A DNA stretch of 64,000 nucleotides from a virus: the IMG/VR virus record IMGVR_UViG_3300042922_000643, positions 1 to 64,000 of that record; one strand, 5' to 3'. The first letter of the stretch is position 1; each line of letters opens with the position of its first letter. A program made the translations under genes and the position numbers. Of this stretch, positions 36,753 to 44,991 are shown piece by piece. The notes beneath the pieces are model-generated. The model worked only from the letters and a program-made list of their open reading frames with translations, was not told the origin of the DNA and did not search any database.

Positions 36753-36781
36753 TTGATTTTACCTACCATGATTTGTATAAT
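36753..36781 (+). promoter_or_regulatory. strong sigma-A-like promoter
   Basis: TTGATT 36753-36758, 17 bases, TATAAT 36776-36781, followed by CTAGTA. The transcript would begin near 36788 and carry a 9-bp hairpin (GGGTTTCGT 36793-36801 with ACGAGACCC 36807-36815) close to its 5' end, a common mRNA-stabilising arrangement. It drives the dNMP kinase group. Confidence 0.8.
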
Positions 36782-36866
36782 TAAATCTAGTAGGGTTTCG
36801 TGGATTACGAGACCCATTGTTGCTATCGTTTAGTTTCAATAGGTTAATATGGTCGGGGGGATCATC

Positions 36867-37196
36867 GTGAAGAAAAAACTAGAAAAAGCTTGGACACTGG
36901 AACCAGGACAAAGGTACCTACTGGACAAGAAGCTTGAGCGGATTATTGATACGTACCATTCAGAAAACCAAGGAAAAAATATTCTGATCTCCAACCAGCA
37001 TGAAGACGGCATTTATTTTATGATTCTAAATTCAGATGGTACGGTTATCGATGCAGATGTCGCCCTATTATTTCAGGACGACTATTCTTTTTTACAGAAG
37101 GAAAAAGCGCTTACCTTAACCCAGTCGTACATGAGGTACATGAGGTTGCTGGGCGAAGCAATTAACCAGCTTGAAGAAGAGAGTGACCAGCCATGA
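36867..37196 (+). CDS. hypothetical protein (109 aa)
   Basis: GTG 36867 has GGGGGG about 7 bases upstream; an ATG at 36849 would precede that site and lacks its own. The product has a charged start (MKKKLEKAWTLEPGQRY), a strand-rich middle and a helical end (YMRYMRLLGEAINQLEEESDQ). Its stop overlaps the dNMP kinase start. Confidence 0.65.
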   Translation: MKKKLEKAWTLEPGQRYLLDKKLERIIDTYHSENQGKNILISNQHEDGIYFMILNSDGTVIDADVALLFQDDYSFLQKEKALTLTQSYMRYMRLLGEAINQLEEESDQP

Positions 37197-37900
37197 AACA
37201 GCTGGTTGCTATCTCTGGCAAGATCGCCTCGGGAAAGACCACAGTGTCGGATTATTTTGTACGGGAGTATGAATACCAACGGGTATCCTTTTCTTCTCCA
37301 TTTAAGTGGATCGTCGAGCACTGGTATAAAACTCAATACAATACAATGTTTGCAGATGAAAGAGGGTATTACACTGGTCTTTTTGAAAAAATGGATCTTC
37401 AAATTCATTTGAGTCAAGTGTGTGATTCTCCTGTCTCTGCAAATAAAGCTTACAATATTTTAATGTACGAGATTTTTCCCAGCACTCCTGATATAGATTG
37501 GGAAGTGGAAAAGAATCTTGAATGGAGACAACTTCTTCAGCGGGTTGGGAATACGTTAAGAGATCAAGTCGATCCAGACATATGGGTAAAAGCTTTAGTT
37601 CGTAGTCTTTCACCTGGTAATCTTTACATCTGCGATGATGTACGATATCCTAATGAATATTTTGGACTAGAAGAAGCTGGATTTGTGAACATTAGACTAG
37701 ACATCTCTCCTGAAGAACAGGCTCGGAGAATTAAAAGGAAATACGGTGAGCTGCCCCGCGAACGACTGGAGCATATCTCAGAAGTCGCACTAGACAATCA
37801 TCCTTTTCCTTATCGCGTTAATGCAGACATGCCTCTAGCTGATGTTATTAACGAGGTGAGTATTATAACGCAAATGGGGGATATGGATGACAGTTATTGA
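37193..37900 (+). CDS. deoxynucleoside monophosphate kinase
   Basis: The 235-residue product has a P-loop at SGKIASGKTTV, then ICDDVRYPNEYFGLEEAG for the base/acceptor site and LDISPEEQARRIKRKYG as the arginine-rich lid, a layout like T4 gp1-type dNMP kinases. It phosphorylates dNMPs, linking ThyA and the thymidine kinase-like protein to the triphosphate pool. It overlaps both neighbouring genes (4 and 14 bases). Confidence 0.8.
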   Translation: MKQLVAISGKIASGKTTVSDYFVREYEYQRVSFSSPFKWIVEHWYKTQYNTMFADERGYYTGLFEKMDLQIHLSQVCDSPVSANKAYNILMYEIFPSTPDIDWEVEKNLEWRQLLQRVGNTLRDQVDPDIWVKALVRSLSPGNLYICDDVRYPNEYFGLEEAGFVNIRLDISPEEQARRIKRKYGELPRERLEHISEVALDNHPFPYRVNADMPLADVINEVSIITQMGDMDDSY

Positions 37901-38345
37901 GCTTTCTGATGATCAGTGGAACATAAGAAAGAGGGAATACAAAGCAAGAATCTCTTCTATCATTATTCCACTGGACATTAACACAGGAGTTGCGCTGGGT
38001 TTGCTCTCACGGATCGACAGTTTCTTCTCTGAAGTCCGAGTTGAATTTGGCGAAGTAGAAGAACAAAAGGAAATCATCGAAGGTATTATTTATGAATGGG
38101 AACGCACAAAGATTGAGGGTACGAACGATATGATCCGCAAGAAAAGCGCTTCAGTTGCCATTCAGAATTACGAGATGGCAGGGGAGCTGATCAACCTCTA
38201 TGAGGTCCAGAGACAGGTCCGAAGTCGCCAGGCATATCTGAAGGGAGTACTCAGCTCTCTTGAAGGAAAACAGTCTCGATTGATCACCATTCTTGGCTTG
38301 TTGAAGATCGAAAATAATTTAACTCCTTTCTCAAAAAATGATTGA
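37887..38345 (+). CDS. helical hypothetical protein (152 aa)
   Basis: ATG 37887 lies inside the end of the kinase gene behind a GGGGGATATGG region. The product is almost wholly helical, with probable coiled coil (VEEQKEIIEGIIYEWERTKIEG.. and LYEVQRQVRSRQAYLKGVL). A tail-related or chromatin-organising role cannot be excluded, but no family is recognised. Confidence 0.65.
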   Translation: MTVIELSDDQWNIRKREYKARISSIIIPLDINTGVALGLLSRIDSFFSEVRVEFGEVEEQKEIIEGIIYEWERTKIEGTNDMIRKKSASVAIQNYEMAGELINLYEVQRQVRSRQAYLKGVLSSLEGKQSRLITILGLLKIENNLTPFSKND

Positions 38346-38352
38346 TTTTATG

Positions 38353-38382
38353 AGGACAAGCGTTCTCTGGTTATGCTATAAT
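38353..38382 (+). promoter_or_regulatory. extended -10 promoter
   Basis: TATGCTATAAT at 38372-38382 is an extended -10 of the same form as at 27157-27167. AGGACA at 38353-38358 is a partial -35 with an 18-base spacer. It drives the nuclease gene at 38403. Confidence 0.6.
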
Positions 38383-38402
38383 TACCAACAAGGAGTCTTT
38401 CT

Positions 38403-39038
38403 ATGGAATACAAATGTAATGTAGAGATGCACAAAGTGTGTACAAATAGCGCTATATGTCATCTCTGTGACGGCGAGCGATTATTCAAAGACCCTGTTGC
38501 TGAACGTAAAGCAAAAGAAGAAGCTAAGATTCAGCGACAGGTGGAAAAAAGAAACGCTCCACATAAGGTACATTCCCGAGAGAAGAAAGAAGGTATGGGG
38601 TTTGAGAAACAGGTTGCTAAAAAGTGGAACAGCGCCTTTAGTCAGCAAAGAAAACCCATAACTGATAAGCCGCGTTTCCAGGTCGAAAGCGATGAAGCCC
38701 AACGACAGCCAAACTCAGGTGCAACCTGGAGAGCAAAGGGCGATATCAAACTTTACCATGCACTGATGGAATGCAAACAACGAGGAACACTCTCCAGCAA
38801 AGGGGAGAAACAAATTGCAATCATGAAGGACTGGCTAGACAAGCTGGAGATTGAAGCCTTTCAAGAGAATCGGGAATTCTGGTATCTACCTTTTGGTTTT
38901 AAAGGTAGCGATGACATCTACCTTGTCAAACCCTATGAGCATGAAATCCAGATGGTCTTGGAGCTTCGTCAAGCTAGAGAACGTATCGAAGAATTGGAAT
39001 CCCGAGTAGGAGGTGAAAATAATGGGAGTAATAACTGA
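38403..39038 (+). CDS. PD-(D/E)xK-type nuclease with N-terminal zinc finger
   Basis: The 211-residue product has an N-terminal Cys/His cluster (CNVEMHKVCTNSAICHLC), a basic coiled region, and the nuclease core SGATWRAKGDIKLYHALMECKQRG, where GD.. and ExK form the metal site as in Holliday-resolvase-like and VRR-type nucleases. A C-terminal coiled coil follows. It probably acts in recombination or DNA processing. AAGGAG precedes the ATG. Confidence 0.75.
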   Translation: MEYKCNVEMHKVCTNSAICHLCDGERLFKDPVAERKAKEEAKIQRQVEKRNAPHKVHSREKKEGMGFEKQVAKKWNSAFSQQRKPITDKPRFQVESDEAQRQPNSGATWRAKGDIKLYHALMECKQRGTLSSKGEKQIAIMKDWLDKLEIEAFQENREFWYLPFGFKGSDDIYLVKPYEHEIQMVLELRQARERIEELESRVGGENNGSNN

Positions 39039-39201
39039 AGATTTCCATCGTTGTACTGAATGTGGTAATCCATATTTCGTTATAAACGAAGTAGTTCTCA
39101 TTAGTAAGGAATCTACCTATAGTGATCCTAAGGTCATTAAAAGAGTTTCCGAATATAAATGTAGCCAATGCGGAGCTGTCGAATACAAAGCACGAGAATA
39201 G
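39022..39201 (+). CDS. small zinc-ribbon protein (59 aa)
   Basis: ATG 39022 lies 8 bases after AGGAGG inside the end of the nuclease gene. The whole protein is a zinc ribbon: HRCTECGNPYFV at the start and YKCSQCGAVEY at the end. It is probably coupled to the nuclease. Confidence 0.7.
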   Translation: MGVITEDFHRCTECGNPYFVINEVVLISKESTYSDPKVIKRVSEYKCSQCGAVEYKARE

Positions 39202-39217
39202 TTTAGGAGGCCACATA

Positions 39218-39685
39218 ATGTCAGACTTTTTACGTAACCCGCAGTTTCAACCTGACGAAGAAATGAAGAAATTCATTGAAGGACTCTTCGCTGAAGCACC
39301 AAAGAAACCTTCTAAACCAAAAGGTAAGATTTCACCGCCAGCACCAGAGAGCATGCCGACTTTAGAACTATCTATGGACTATGACGACGATCTTCCTCAG
39401 TTCGATATGGATCTAGCAACAAAGTATGCCAAAGAAGAGATGGAGAGTATTCGTGTTATCTATCTTGAGTTCCAAGATAAAATATCGGATATGGCAATCT
39501 ATCCTTATCTGTATCCAGGCATACAAGATCTGGGAGAGATTTGCAGAGACATGGACAGCATGATTGAAAACACCTTCGATACCGAAGAGCTCAGCTCTAT
39601 GGGCGAAGTTGACTATAAAAAAATGCTGAAGATTCGGGCTCGTATTCTAGCATCAGTATTTAACAAATACAAAGGTAAAAAATAG
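39218..39685 (+). CDS. hypothetical protein (155 aa)
   Basis: TAGGAGG precedes ATG 39218. The N-terminal 55 residues are Pro/Lys-rich and probably disordered, and an acidic DYDDDLPQFDMDL patch follows. The C-terminal 100 residues are helical. The acidic patch loosely recalls SSB-tip-like interaction motifs. The function is unknown. Confidence 0.65.
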   Translation: MSDFLRNPQFQPDEEMKKFIEGLFAEAPKKPSKPKGKISPPAPESMPTLELSMDYDDDLPQFDMDLATKYAKEEMESIRVIYLEFQDKISDMAIYPYLYPGIQDLGEICRDMDSMIENTFDTEELSSMGEVDYKKMLKIRARILASVFNKYKGKK

Positions 39686-39696
39686 GGGGAATCGAA

Positions 39697-40014
39697 ATGA
39701 GTTCAGTCGTAGAAAGAGCAAAGTTGGTTCGGGCAAATGTCTTTGAGATCCTGTCTAAGTTTCCTGAAACAAGAGATAGTGATCGTCGGCTCCTCCTTCG
39801 GTATTGGAACCATGTTGACGGACTCCAATTCGATTTTACATTCCCTGAACAATTCGCAACTACTGGGACATCTGCTGAAAGTATTACCCGCGCCCGTAGG
39901 CAGATTCAGAAAGAAGGTCACTTCGTAGCTTCTCAAGAAGTTTTGGAGCGCCGAGAAGAAAGTCGTAGCGGAATGCGAGAATACTTTATCGGTTCTGAAG
40001 TATCCAGAGCTTAG
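39697..40014 (+). CDS. phage family protein, ITRARRxIQ motif, copy 1 (105 aa)
   Basis: The product has KFPETRDSDRRLLLRYWNHVDG in the middle and SAESITRARRQIQKEGHF toward the end. This is a pattern I associate with a small, widespread Gram-positive phage family of unknown function (ETRxSDxxL...W then P.TI.RARR.iQ). The basic ITRARR helix looks DNA-binding. The next gene is a diverged copy. Confidence 0.7.
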   Translation: MSSVVERAKLVRANVFEILSKFPETRDSDRRLLLRYWNHVDGLQFDFTFPEQFATTGTSAESITRARRQIQKEGHFVASQEVLERREESRSGMREYFIGSEVSRA

Positions 40015-40019
40015 TCTTT

Positions 40020-40301
40020 ATGGCTGAGCAAGAGTTCAAAAGGGCAGATCAAAAAGCTGCCTACCTGATGGACGCAGCCCCGCAAACAAGACAGGACCAT
40101 TTGCTACTCATCCTAATGTACTGGCAGATATTCGACAATATTGATTTGCCTGACACAGTGGTAAAAGAAATTATAGAGAAAGCCACTGCACCCGAGACCA
40201 TTACACGTTCTAGGAGAAAGGTCACGGAAAAGTTAAGGTACAAACAATTGTTTGAACTTCAAAGGATGATAAGGGAACAGGTACAGGAAGAGGCTCCTTG
40301 A
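40020..40301 (+). CDS. phage family protein, ITRSRRKV motif, copy 2 (93 aa)
   Basis: It starts 5 bases after the previous stop with no strong ribosome site, so translation is probably coupled. PQTRQDHLLLILMYWQIFD and PETITRSRRKVTEKL align with ETRDSDRRLLLRYWNHVDG and AESITRARRQIQKEG of copy 1. This is a tandem duplication of a putative DNA-binding protein. Confidence 0.7.
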   Translation: MAEQEFKRADQKAAYLMDAAPQTRQDHLLLILMYWQIFDNIDLPDTVVKEIIEKATAPETITRSRRKVTEKLRYKQLFELQRMIREQVQEEAP

Positions 40302-40321
40302 AAAATTGAGGAGGACTTCTA

Positions 40322-40618
40322 TTGTCTAGTGAAAATAAATCTTACGATTATAACAACCAATCCCGCGGTCATAAAACCAAAGGGGCTTCCTACAAGGAGC
40401 GTTATGTGAATGACGTCGTTTGTCCAAATCCAATCTGCGGTCACAACAAGGCATACAAGGATACATGGACAACACGCATCGTGTACACCTGCATGAAGCG
40501 GGACTGCCGTACCAAATGGTATGTAGCATTGACACAGGAAGAAATTCAGGCTAACAATGCGGCCAAAGAACAAGCTGCTTTGCTCGAAAAAGAAAACAAT
40601 CAGGAGATGGAGGGCTAA
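40322..40618 (+). CDS. zinc-ribbon protein (98 aa)
   Basis: TTG 40322 follows GAGGAG. VCPNPICGHNKAYKDTWTTRIVYTCMKRDCRTKW has four Cys in the Cx4C...Cx4C arrangement of a TFIIS-like or transcription-related zinc ribbon, followed by a charged helix. It could bind nucleic acid or RNA polymerase; this is inferred. Confidence 0.7.
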   Translation: MSSENKSYDYNNQSRGHKTKGASYKERYVNDVVCPNPICGHNKAYKDTWTTRIVYTCMKRDCRTKWYVALTQEEIQANNAAKEQAALLEKENNQEMEG

Positions 40619-40660
40619 GCCCCTCTGGGCCCTGCTCTTTCTCGACAAAGGAGAGTTCAT

Positions 40661-41248
40661 ATGAAAGGCACATTAACAGTCATCACAGGTAGTATGTATG
40701 GTCGCAAGTCTCTTGATCTAATTGAAGAGATTAAGAGCTGGGAGTATCAAAGTATTCCATATGTTGCTTTCTCTCCTATCAAGTCTAGTATTACCTCAAG
40801 AGGATCAAACACATCGATTCCAGCAGTTCATATTGTTCGTCAACATGCTGCTATCATCTCTTACTATATTGGATCTTTAATTCAAAAAGGTCAACTGGTA
40901 AAAGCTGTCGCTATCGACGAGGTAAGTTTCTATGACGAAGGGATTGTGTCTGTTGTTGACATCCTACTGGAAGAGGGAATCGATGTTATTGTCGCAGGAC
41001 TAGACCTCGATTTTGCTAACCAGCCCTTTGGCTACATCGGCGATTTGATGACTATGGCTGTAGATGTACGAAAAAAATATAGCGTTTGCATGAAATGTAA
41101 GACAGCTCTAGCAACAAAAACTCAGAGGCTTCTGAATGGACAACCTGCACCACTGGATAGTCCATTAATAGTTGTCGAAAGTGAGACGGAGCAGTATACT
41201 TATGAATGCAGATGCAAAGACTGCTACGAACGGAGCACACTACTATGA
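40661..41248 (+). CDS. thymidine kinase-like protein with altered P-loop
   Basis: The 195-residue product follows type II thymidine kinases: a P-loop at 10-17, IDEVSFYD for the Mg/Walker B region (DEAQFF in typical members), VIVAGLDLDFANQPFG (GLDxDFrgxPF) and a zinc lasso (CMKCKTA.. and CRCKDC). It would phosphorylate thymidine. The P-loop reads GSMYGRKS instead of GPMFxGKS/T, with Arg in place of the invariant Gly before Lys, so activity or substrate may differ. AAAGGAG precedes the ATG. Confidence 0.75.
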   Translation: MKGTLTVITGSMYGRKSLDLIEEIKSWEYQSIPYVAFSPIKSSITSRGSNTSIPAVHIVRQHAAIISYYIGSLIQKGQLVKAVAIDEVSFYDEGIVSVVDILLEEGIDVIVAGLDLDFANQPFGYIGDLMTMAVDVRKKYSVCMKCKTALATKTQRLLNGQPAPLDSPLIVVESETEQYTYECRCKDCYERSTLL

Positions 41249-41589
41249 GTCGAGAAAAGGAGAAAGAAGTTGCGCAATCGACACGGCACTCTAAACAGCG
41301 TACGAAGGACAGGCTAGGCTTAAGCAAGAAACTCGCTGACAAAAAAGCTCAAGAAGCTCTTGATCATGGTCTACGCCATAAAGAACTTACGGGTGGGCTC
41401 AAAAAGTATATTACGTCTTTGTACTTCTATAATGAAACCGCAAATAACATTCGTGTATATCAACAGAAGGTATATATATTTAGAGACACGAAGTGTATTA
41501 CGATTCTAAATTTACCTCAGAACTTGTGTAATGTAGCTAATAAGTTACAAAAACGTAAAGATTCTTTGAGAAATAACGAAGCGATTTAA
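41245..41589 (+). CDS. basic hypothetical protein (114 aa)
   Basis: The ATG overlaps the kinase stop (ATGA). The N-terminal 60 residues are very basic and helical (MSREKEKEVAQSTRHSKQRTKDRLG..), while the C-terminal half has beta strands (VYQQKVYIFRDTKCITILNLP). It is likely a nucleic-acid-binding protein. No family is recognised. Confidence 0.65.
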   Translation: MSREKEKEVAQSTRHSKQRTKDRLGLSKKLADKKAQEALDHGLRHKELTGGLKKYITSLYFYNETANNIRVYQQKVYIFRDTKCITILNLPQNLCNVANKLQKRKDSLRNNEAI

Positions 41590-41608
41590 CTATGAAGAGG
41601 TGGTCCCA

Positions 41609-43441
41609 TTGTTCTCTGTTCGTCTGAAAGGCGATTTCTTAGATATTCGATTTGAAACTTACCTATCTCCTAGGGAATATGCACTCACCAGTCAGATTTT
41701 CGAGGGAATGAAGGGATCATTTTTTCACGAACCGACTAATTCTTGGCGCATACCGAAGGAATTTGTAGACGATATCAACGATGCGTTCACTGATAAAGTC
41801 GCATGGTATACTTCTATCAATGAAATCAAAGGGATTCGTGAAGTTATTTTACCTAAGTTCACCGTATATTCAGAAGGGCTGGAAGATTTAAAGCTCCAGC
41901 CTTATCCTTTTCAAGTGGTAGGTGCTAGCTTCTTCCATGATTTAATGCAGGGATTACTTGCTGATGAGATGGGATTAGGAAAAAGCTTACAGTCAATTGC
42001 AGCTACCCACCTTCTTTGGAAAGAAGGACATGTTCATAAAGCTTTGGTGATCTGTCCATCTTCATTAAAATATCAATGGGCAAACGAGATTGAAAAGTTT
42101 ACTGATCATAAAGCCGTTGTTATTGATGGCACACCATCAGGACGCAAGAAACAGCTTCTTCAGTGGTTTGAAGGAGATGAATTTCTTTTTGCAGTCATTA
42201 ACTATGAGCTTGTTCGTAATGACTTAGAGCTAATCAAAGCGATTCCTGTTGATGTCATTATTGCTGATGAAGTCCATAAGATTAAGAATCATCTGACAAA
42301 GACTAGCATAGCTTTAAAACAGTTACGATCCAAATATAAGTTTGGAATGACAGGCACTCCTGTACAGAACAAGCCCGAAGAATTATATAATATTATGGAT
42401 TTCTTGAATCCGACAATTCTTGGAAACTTCTGGGCATTTCGTAATCGATATGTCGTTACAGGAGAAAAGTTTGGTCAGAAGAACGTGGTCATTGGATACA
42501 AGAATCTTGATGAACTCCGTAAGCGTGTTTCACCTTACATGCTACGACGCATGAAAAAAGACGTAGCTCCTGAGCTTCCTGATATTACAATCAGTGACTA
42601 TCCTGTTGAGATGACATCCGAACAGAGACGTATCTCAGAGGCGATGTCAGAGGACTTACTTGAACTCCTTAAAGAGATTACCGAATGGAGGAAAAGCCAG
42701 CCAGCAGGAGCGCAGGACGGCTCTGACGGCGAGGTAAAGCATCCGAAGGAAGGTCAGCAGATGGGATACTTCACTATGATGCTTGAAGTTTGTGATTCAC
42801 CTCAGCTACTACTCATGAGTGATGCAAATATGCCCAAACGTTATGCTGAAGGTATTGATGCGTCTAATGTTAGAAGTCCTAAACTAGATGAGATCTATGA
42901 TCTTTGCACTGACCTTATTGATTCTGGCAATAATAAAATCATGATTTTTACACAGTTCACAAGTATGCAAAAGTTGGTTGTTGACCGTCTTAGTAAAATT
43001 GGAAAATGTGAGATCATCAATGGATCGATGAAGCCTTTCGAAAGACAAGCATCGTTGGACCGTCACAAGTATGATGAAGAAATAAACTTCCTTGTCTGTA
43101 CAGATGCTGCAAACTATGGTCTTAATGCTCAGCACTGTAGTGTTCTGATCCATGTGGATCAACCATGGAATCCTGCAACTTACGACCAGCGTAATGGACG
43201 TATCCATCGTATTGGTTCAGCATTTAAAGAGGTTAACATTATCAATTTGATTACCCGCGGCGGGATTGATGAGCGTATCCAGGAAGTACTCTATAAGAAA
43301 AGAGAATTCTCTAATCAGCTGGTTGAGAAAAACGCTGATGAACGCGCTGAATTAGGACGACTAAACAGCAATGTCATGAAGTCCTTGCTCAAGCAGCCTG
43401 CCAAACGGGGCAGAAAGAAAAAAGAAGAGGAGGTTGAGTGA
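41609..43441 (+). CDS. SNF2-family helicase/ATPase
   Basis: The 610-residue product has SNF2 motifs in order: LLADEMGLGKSLQSIA (motif I), VICPSSLKYQW, VIIADEVHKIKN (motif II, DEVH rather than DEAH), GMTGTPVQNKPEELY (motif III), then FTQFTSM, YGLNAQHC and the DQRNGRIHRIGS motif VI. It translocates on duplex DNA and may remodel protein-DNA complexes during phage replication. TTG 41609 is favoured by spacing from AGAGGTGG; GTG 41600 overlaps that site. The C-terminus is a basic GRKKKEEE tail. It overlaps the next gene by one base. Confidence 0.9.
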   Translation: MFSVRLKGDFLDIRFETYLSPREYALTSQIFEGMKGSFFHEPTNSWRIPKEFVDDINDAFTDKVAWYTSINEIKGIREVILPKFTVYSEGLEDLKLQPYPFQVVGASFFHDLMQGLLADEMGLGKSLQSIAATHLLWKEGHVHKALVICPSSLKYQWANEIEKFTDHKAVVIDGTPSGRKKQLLQWFEGDEFLFAVINYELVRNDLELIKAIPVDVIIADEVHKIKNHLTKTSIALKQLRSKYKFGMTGTPVQNKPEELYNIMDFLNPTILGNFWAFRNRYVVTGEKFGQKNVVIGYKNLDELRKRVSPYMLRRMKKDVAPELPDITISDYPVEMTSEQRRISEAMSEDLLELLKEITEWRKSQPAGAQDGSDGEVKHPKEGQQMGYFTMMLEVCDSPQLLLMSDANMPKRYAEGIDASNVRSPKLDEIYDLCTDLIDSGNNKIMIFTQFTSMQKLVVDRLSKIGKCEIINGSMKPFERQASLDRHKYDEEINFLVCTDAANYGLNAQHCSVLIHVDQPWNPATYDQRNGRIHRIGSAFKEVNIINLITRGGIDERIQEVLYKKREFSNQLVEKNADERAELGRLNSNVMKSLLKQPAKRGRKKKEEEVE

Positions 43442-43506
43442 TGTTTACATTCATTTTTGGAGTTGTAGTCGGCGCTTTTGGATATCGTTTCTTTGCAAAA
43501 AAATAG
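43441..43506 (+). CDS. 21-residue membrane microprotein
   Basis: TGATG joins the SNF2 stop to this start. The 21 residues are one membrane helix with a basic end (MFTFIFGVVVGAFGYRFFAKK, positive-inside). The coupling and hydrophobic composition argue for translation despite its size. The function is unknown. Confidence 0.5.
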   Translation: MFTFIFGVVVGAFGYRFFAKK

Positions 43507-43519
43507 ACTAGGAGGCGAA

Positions 43520-43732
43520 ATGCTAGAACATTTGATTGGACACGTTCGTAGATGGCAAATTGGCAGCACTCATTTCAAAGAAAGAATTATTCGCATTGAA
43601 AAGGATGGTGCTGTCGCTGAGCTACAGGCTGTAGATCGAAGCAAGAATCGCTCCTCGATTACCATGATTAAACTTGATTACCGCGAACTTATAAGTCGCG
43701 GCTTGATTACTACTGAAGGGGACTGGCTATAA
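43520..43732 (+). CDS. small hypothetical protein (70 aa)
   Basis: AGGAGG lies 4 bases before ATG 43520. The product is basic and beta-rich (HFKERIIRIEKDGAVAELQAVDRSKNRSSITMIKLDY). It resembles a small barrel, and no family is recognised. Confidence 0.6.
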   Translation: MLEHLIGHVRRWQIGSTHFKERIIRIEKDGAVAELQAVDRSKNRSSITMIKLDYRELISRGLITTEGDWL

Positions 43733-43766
43733 AGCGAGTCTCTTTCTCTTTACAAGGAGGGATAAT

Positions 43767-44033
43767 ATGGTACAATATCGAATATTAAAGGCTGTCACGG
43801 CGACTCAGGAATACATTGTAGAGGCAGATAGCCAGGCTGAAGCCGTTCATCTAGTATACTCCGACACTGTTAATCCCGTTTCTATAGAAATCGGGGGCCT
43901 AGATTACACTAGAGGTCTTGATTTAAGTGTTATTGACAGAGACCTGATGCTTGAAATTCTAGAGCATGGTTACATTTACACTGAAGGTATCCTAGAAGGA
44001 ATCACTTTGATCGAAGAAGTGGAGGAAAAGTAA
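43767..44033 (+). CDS. DpnD-like small protein (88 aa)
   Basis: AAGGAGGG precedes ATG 43767. VQYRILKAVTATQEYIVEADSQAEAVHLVYSD fits the beta-hairpin plus helix (x-V-E-A-x-s-x-x-E-A) seen in DpnD/PcfM-like units and in the tail of the MazG-like protein at 20.7 kb. The rest is acidic. The function is unknown. Confidence 0.65.
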   Translation: MVQYRILKAVTATQEYIVEADSQAEAVHLVYSDTVNPVSIEIGGLDYTRGLDLSVIDRDLMLEILEHGYIYTEGILEGITLIEEVEEK

Positions 44034-44644
44034 TGTCTACCTCAAACACTCTGGCAATTTACGCTGGAGAAGAAGTCTCTCTAGAGCAATACATTATTAA
44101 TTGCTCCTATTCTTTTGGAGCTATGCGTGGTCTTGCGGGTTCTGATATTCCTCAAAAGTTTGAACCTAGCACATATCACCCTAGAGCCATAGAAAAAATC
44201 GAGAAAGAATTGGCGGAATTCCTTTCTAAAAGTAAAGACGAACACGAAGCTGATCGCCAAACCTCATATGAAGAAGATATATATGAGCTCGAAAAAACGA
44301 TAGCAGACAATGATTCAGCAAAGTCACGGTACGAAGCAATGATCGAAAAAGTTAAGGGTTGGACACCGCCGACTCCAGATCATGATAAGTTAAAAGAAGT
44401 AGCAATCAAAGAGCTCGAAGAAAGTATCGCATTCGATTGCAATAATAATTGGGTTGCTACAAACCTTAGCCAAATCAAAGAAAGATATGAAACGACTACA
44501 ACAGATCGGTGGATTGCAGAAAAAGTCGAAAGATTTAAAAGAGATATTGAATACCACGAAATAGCATACAAAGAAGAGATTCGGTTCACAGATGAAAGAA
44601 GCAAGTGGGTTCAGGCATTAATCAATAGCTTTACTAACAACTAG
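44033..44644 (+). CDS. conserved phage protein, coiled coil (203 aa)
   Basis: The ATG overlaps the upstream stop. The N-terminus (SLEQYIINCSYSFGAMRGLAGSDIPQKFEPSTYH) has the layout of a phage family of unknown function. The remaining 130 residues are charged helices, probably a long coiled coil, ending ERSKWVQALINSF. It could be a host-interaction or structural spacer protein. Confidence 0.65.
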   Translation: MSTSNTLAIYAGEEVSLEQYIINCSYSFGAMRGLAGSDIPQKFEPSTYHPRAIEKIEKELAEFLSKSKDEHEADRQTSYEEDIYELEKTIADNDSAKSRYEAMIEKVKGWTPPTPDHDKLKEVAIKELEESIAFDCNNNWVATNLSQIKERYETTTTDRWIAEKVERFKRDIEYHEIAYKEEIRFTDERSKWVQALINSFTNN

Positions 44645-44657
44645 GGGAGCTGATATC

Positions 44658-44825
44658 ATGAGTGAGTGTGCTCACGAAGGTGAAGCTCTTTTGATTGATA
44701 AGCAGGAGGGCTATGGCATCTATCTTTGTACATGCGGACAAAGTTTTATCCGATTGGATGAGGAGGAACAAAGTGATTGTTTCAATATGCTGTCAGGCCC
44801 AGACCCTAAAGGGAACTTATACTAG
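44658..44825 (+). CDS. small Cys-containing protein (55 aa), overlapping
   Basis: ATG 44658 follows GGGGAG. The product has CAHEGEALL and YLCTCGQSF, a possible C/H/C/C zinc site. Its last 53 bases are shared with the next gene in another frame. It is the first step of a three-gene overlapping staircase. Confidence 0.6.
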   Translation: MSECAHEGEALLIDKQEGYGIYLCTCGQSFIRLDEEEQSDCFNMLSGPDPKGNLY

Positions 44826-44991
44826 ACTTATTAATGGAGCTTTGAAATTAACAGAAAGAGAAGAAGATATTACAATCTGCTGTTCATGTTGCAAGCCCTG
44901 TGAAACGATGATGAAGGAGGAAGATAAATATGTCTCAACCAGATTCAATGGTATTAAGATCCCAAAGTTCTATAAACGCGTACAGATCTAG
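44773..44991 (+). CDS. Cys-rich protein (72 aa), overlapping
   Basis: GTG 44773 lies 7 bases after AGGAGG, which itself is inside the preceding gene. The protein carries CC near the start and CCSCCKPC in the middle, a dense metal-binding pattern. It overlaps the upstream gene by 53 bases and the downstream gene by 62 bases, an unusual amount for this window. A longer in-frame start at 44695 has no ribosome site. Confidence 0.55.
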   Translation: MIVSICCQAQTLKGTYTRLINGALKLTEREEDITICCSCCKPCETMMKEEDKYVSTRFNGIKIPKFYKRVQI

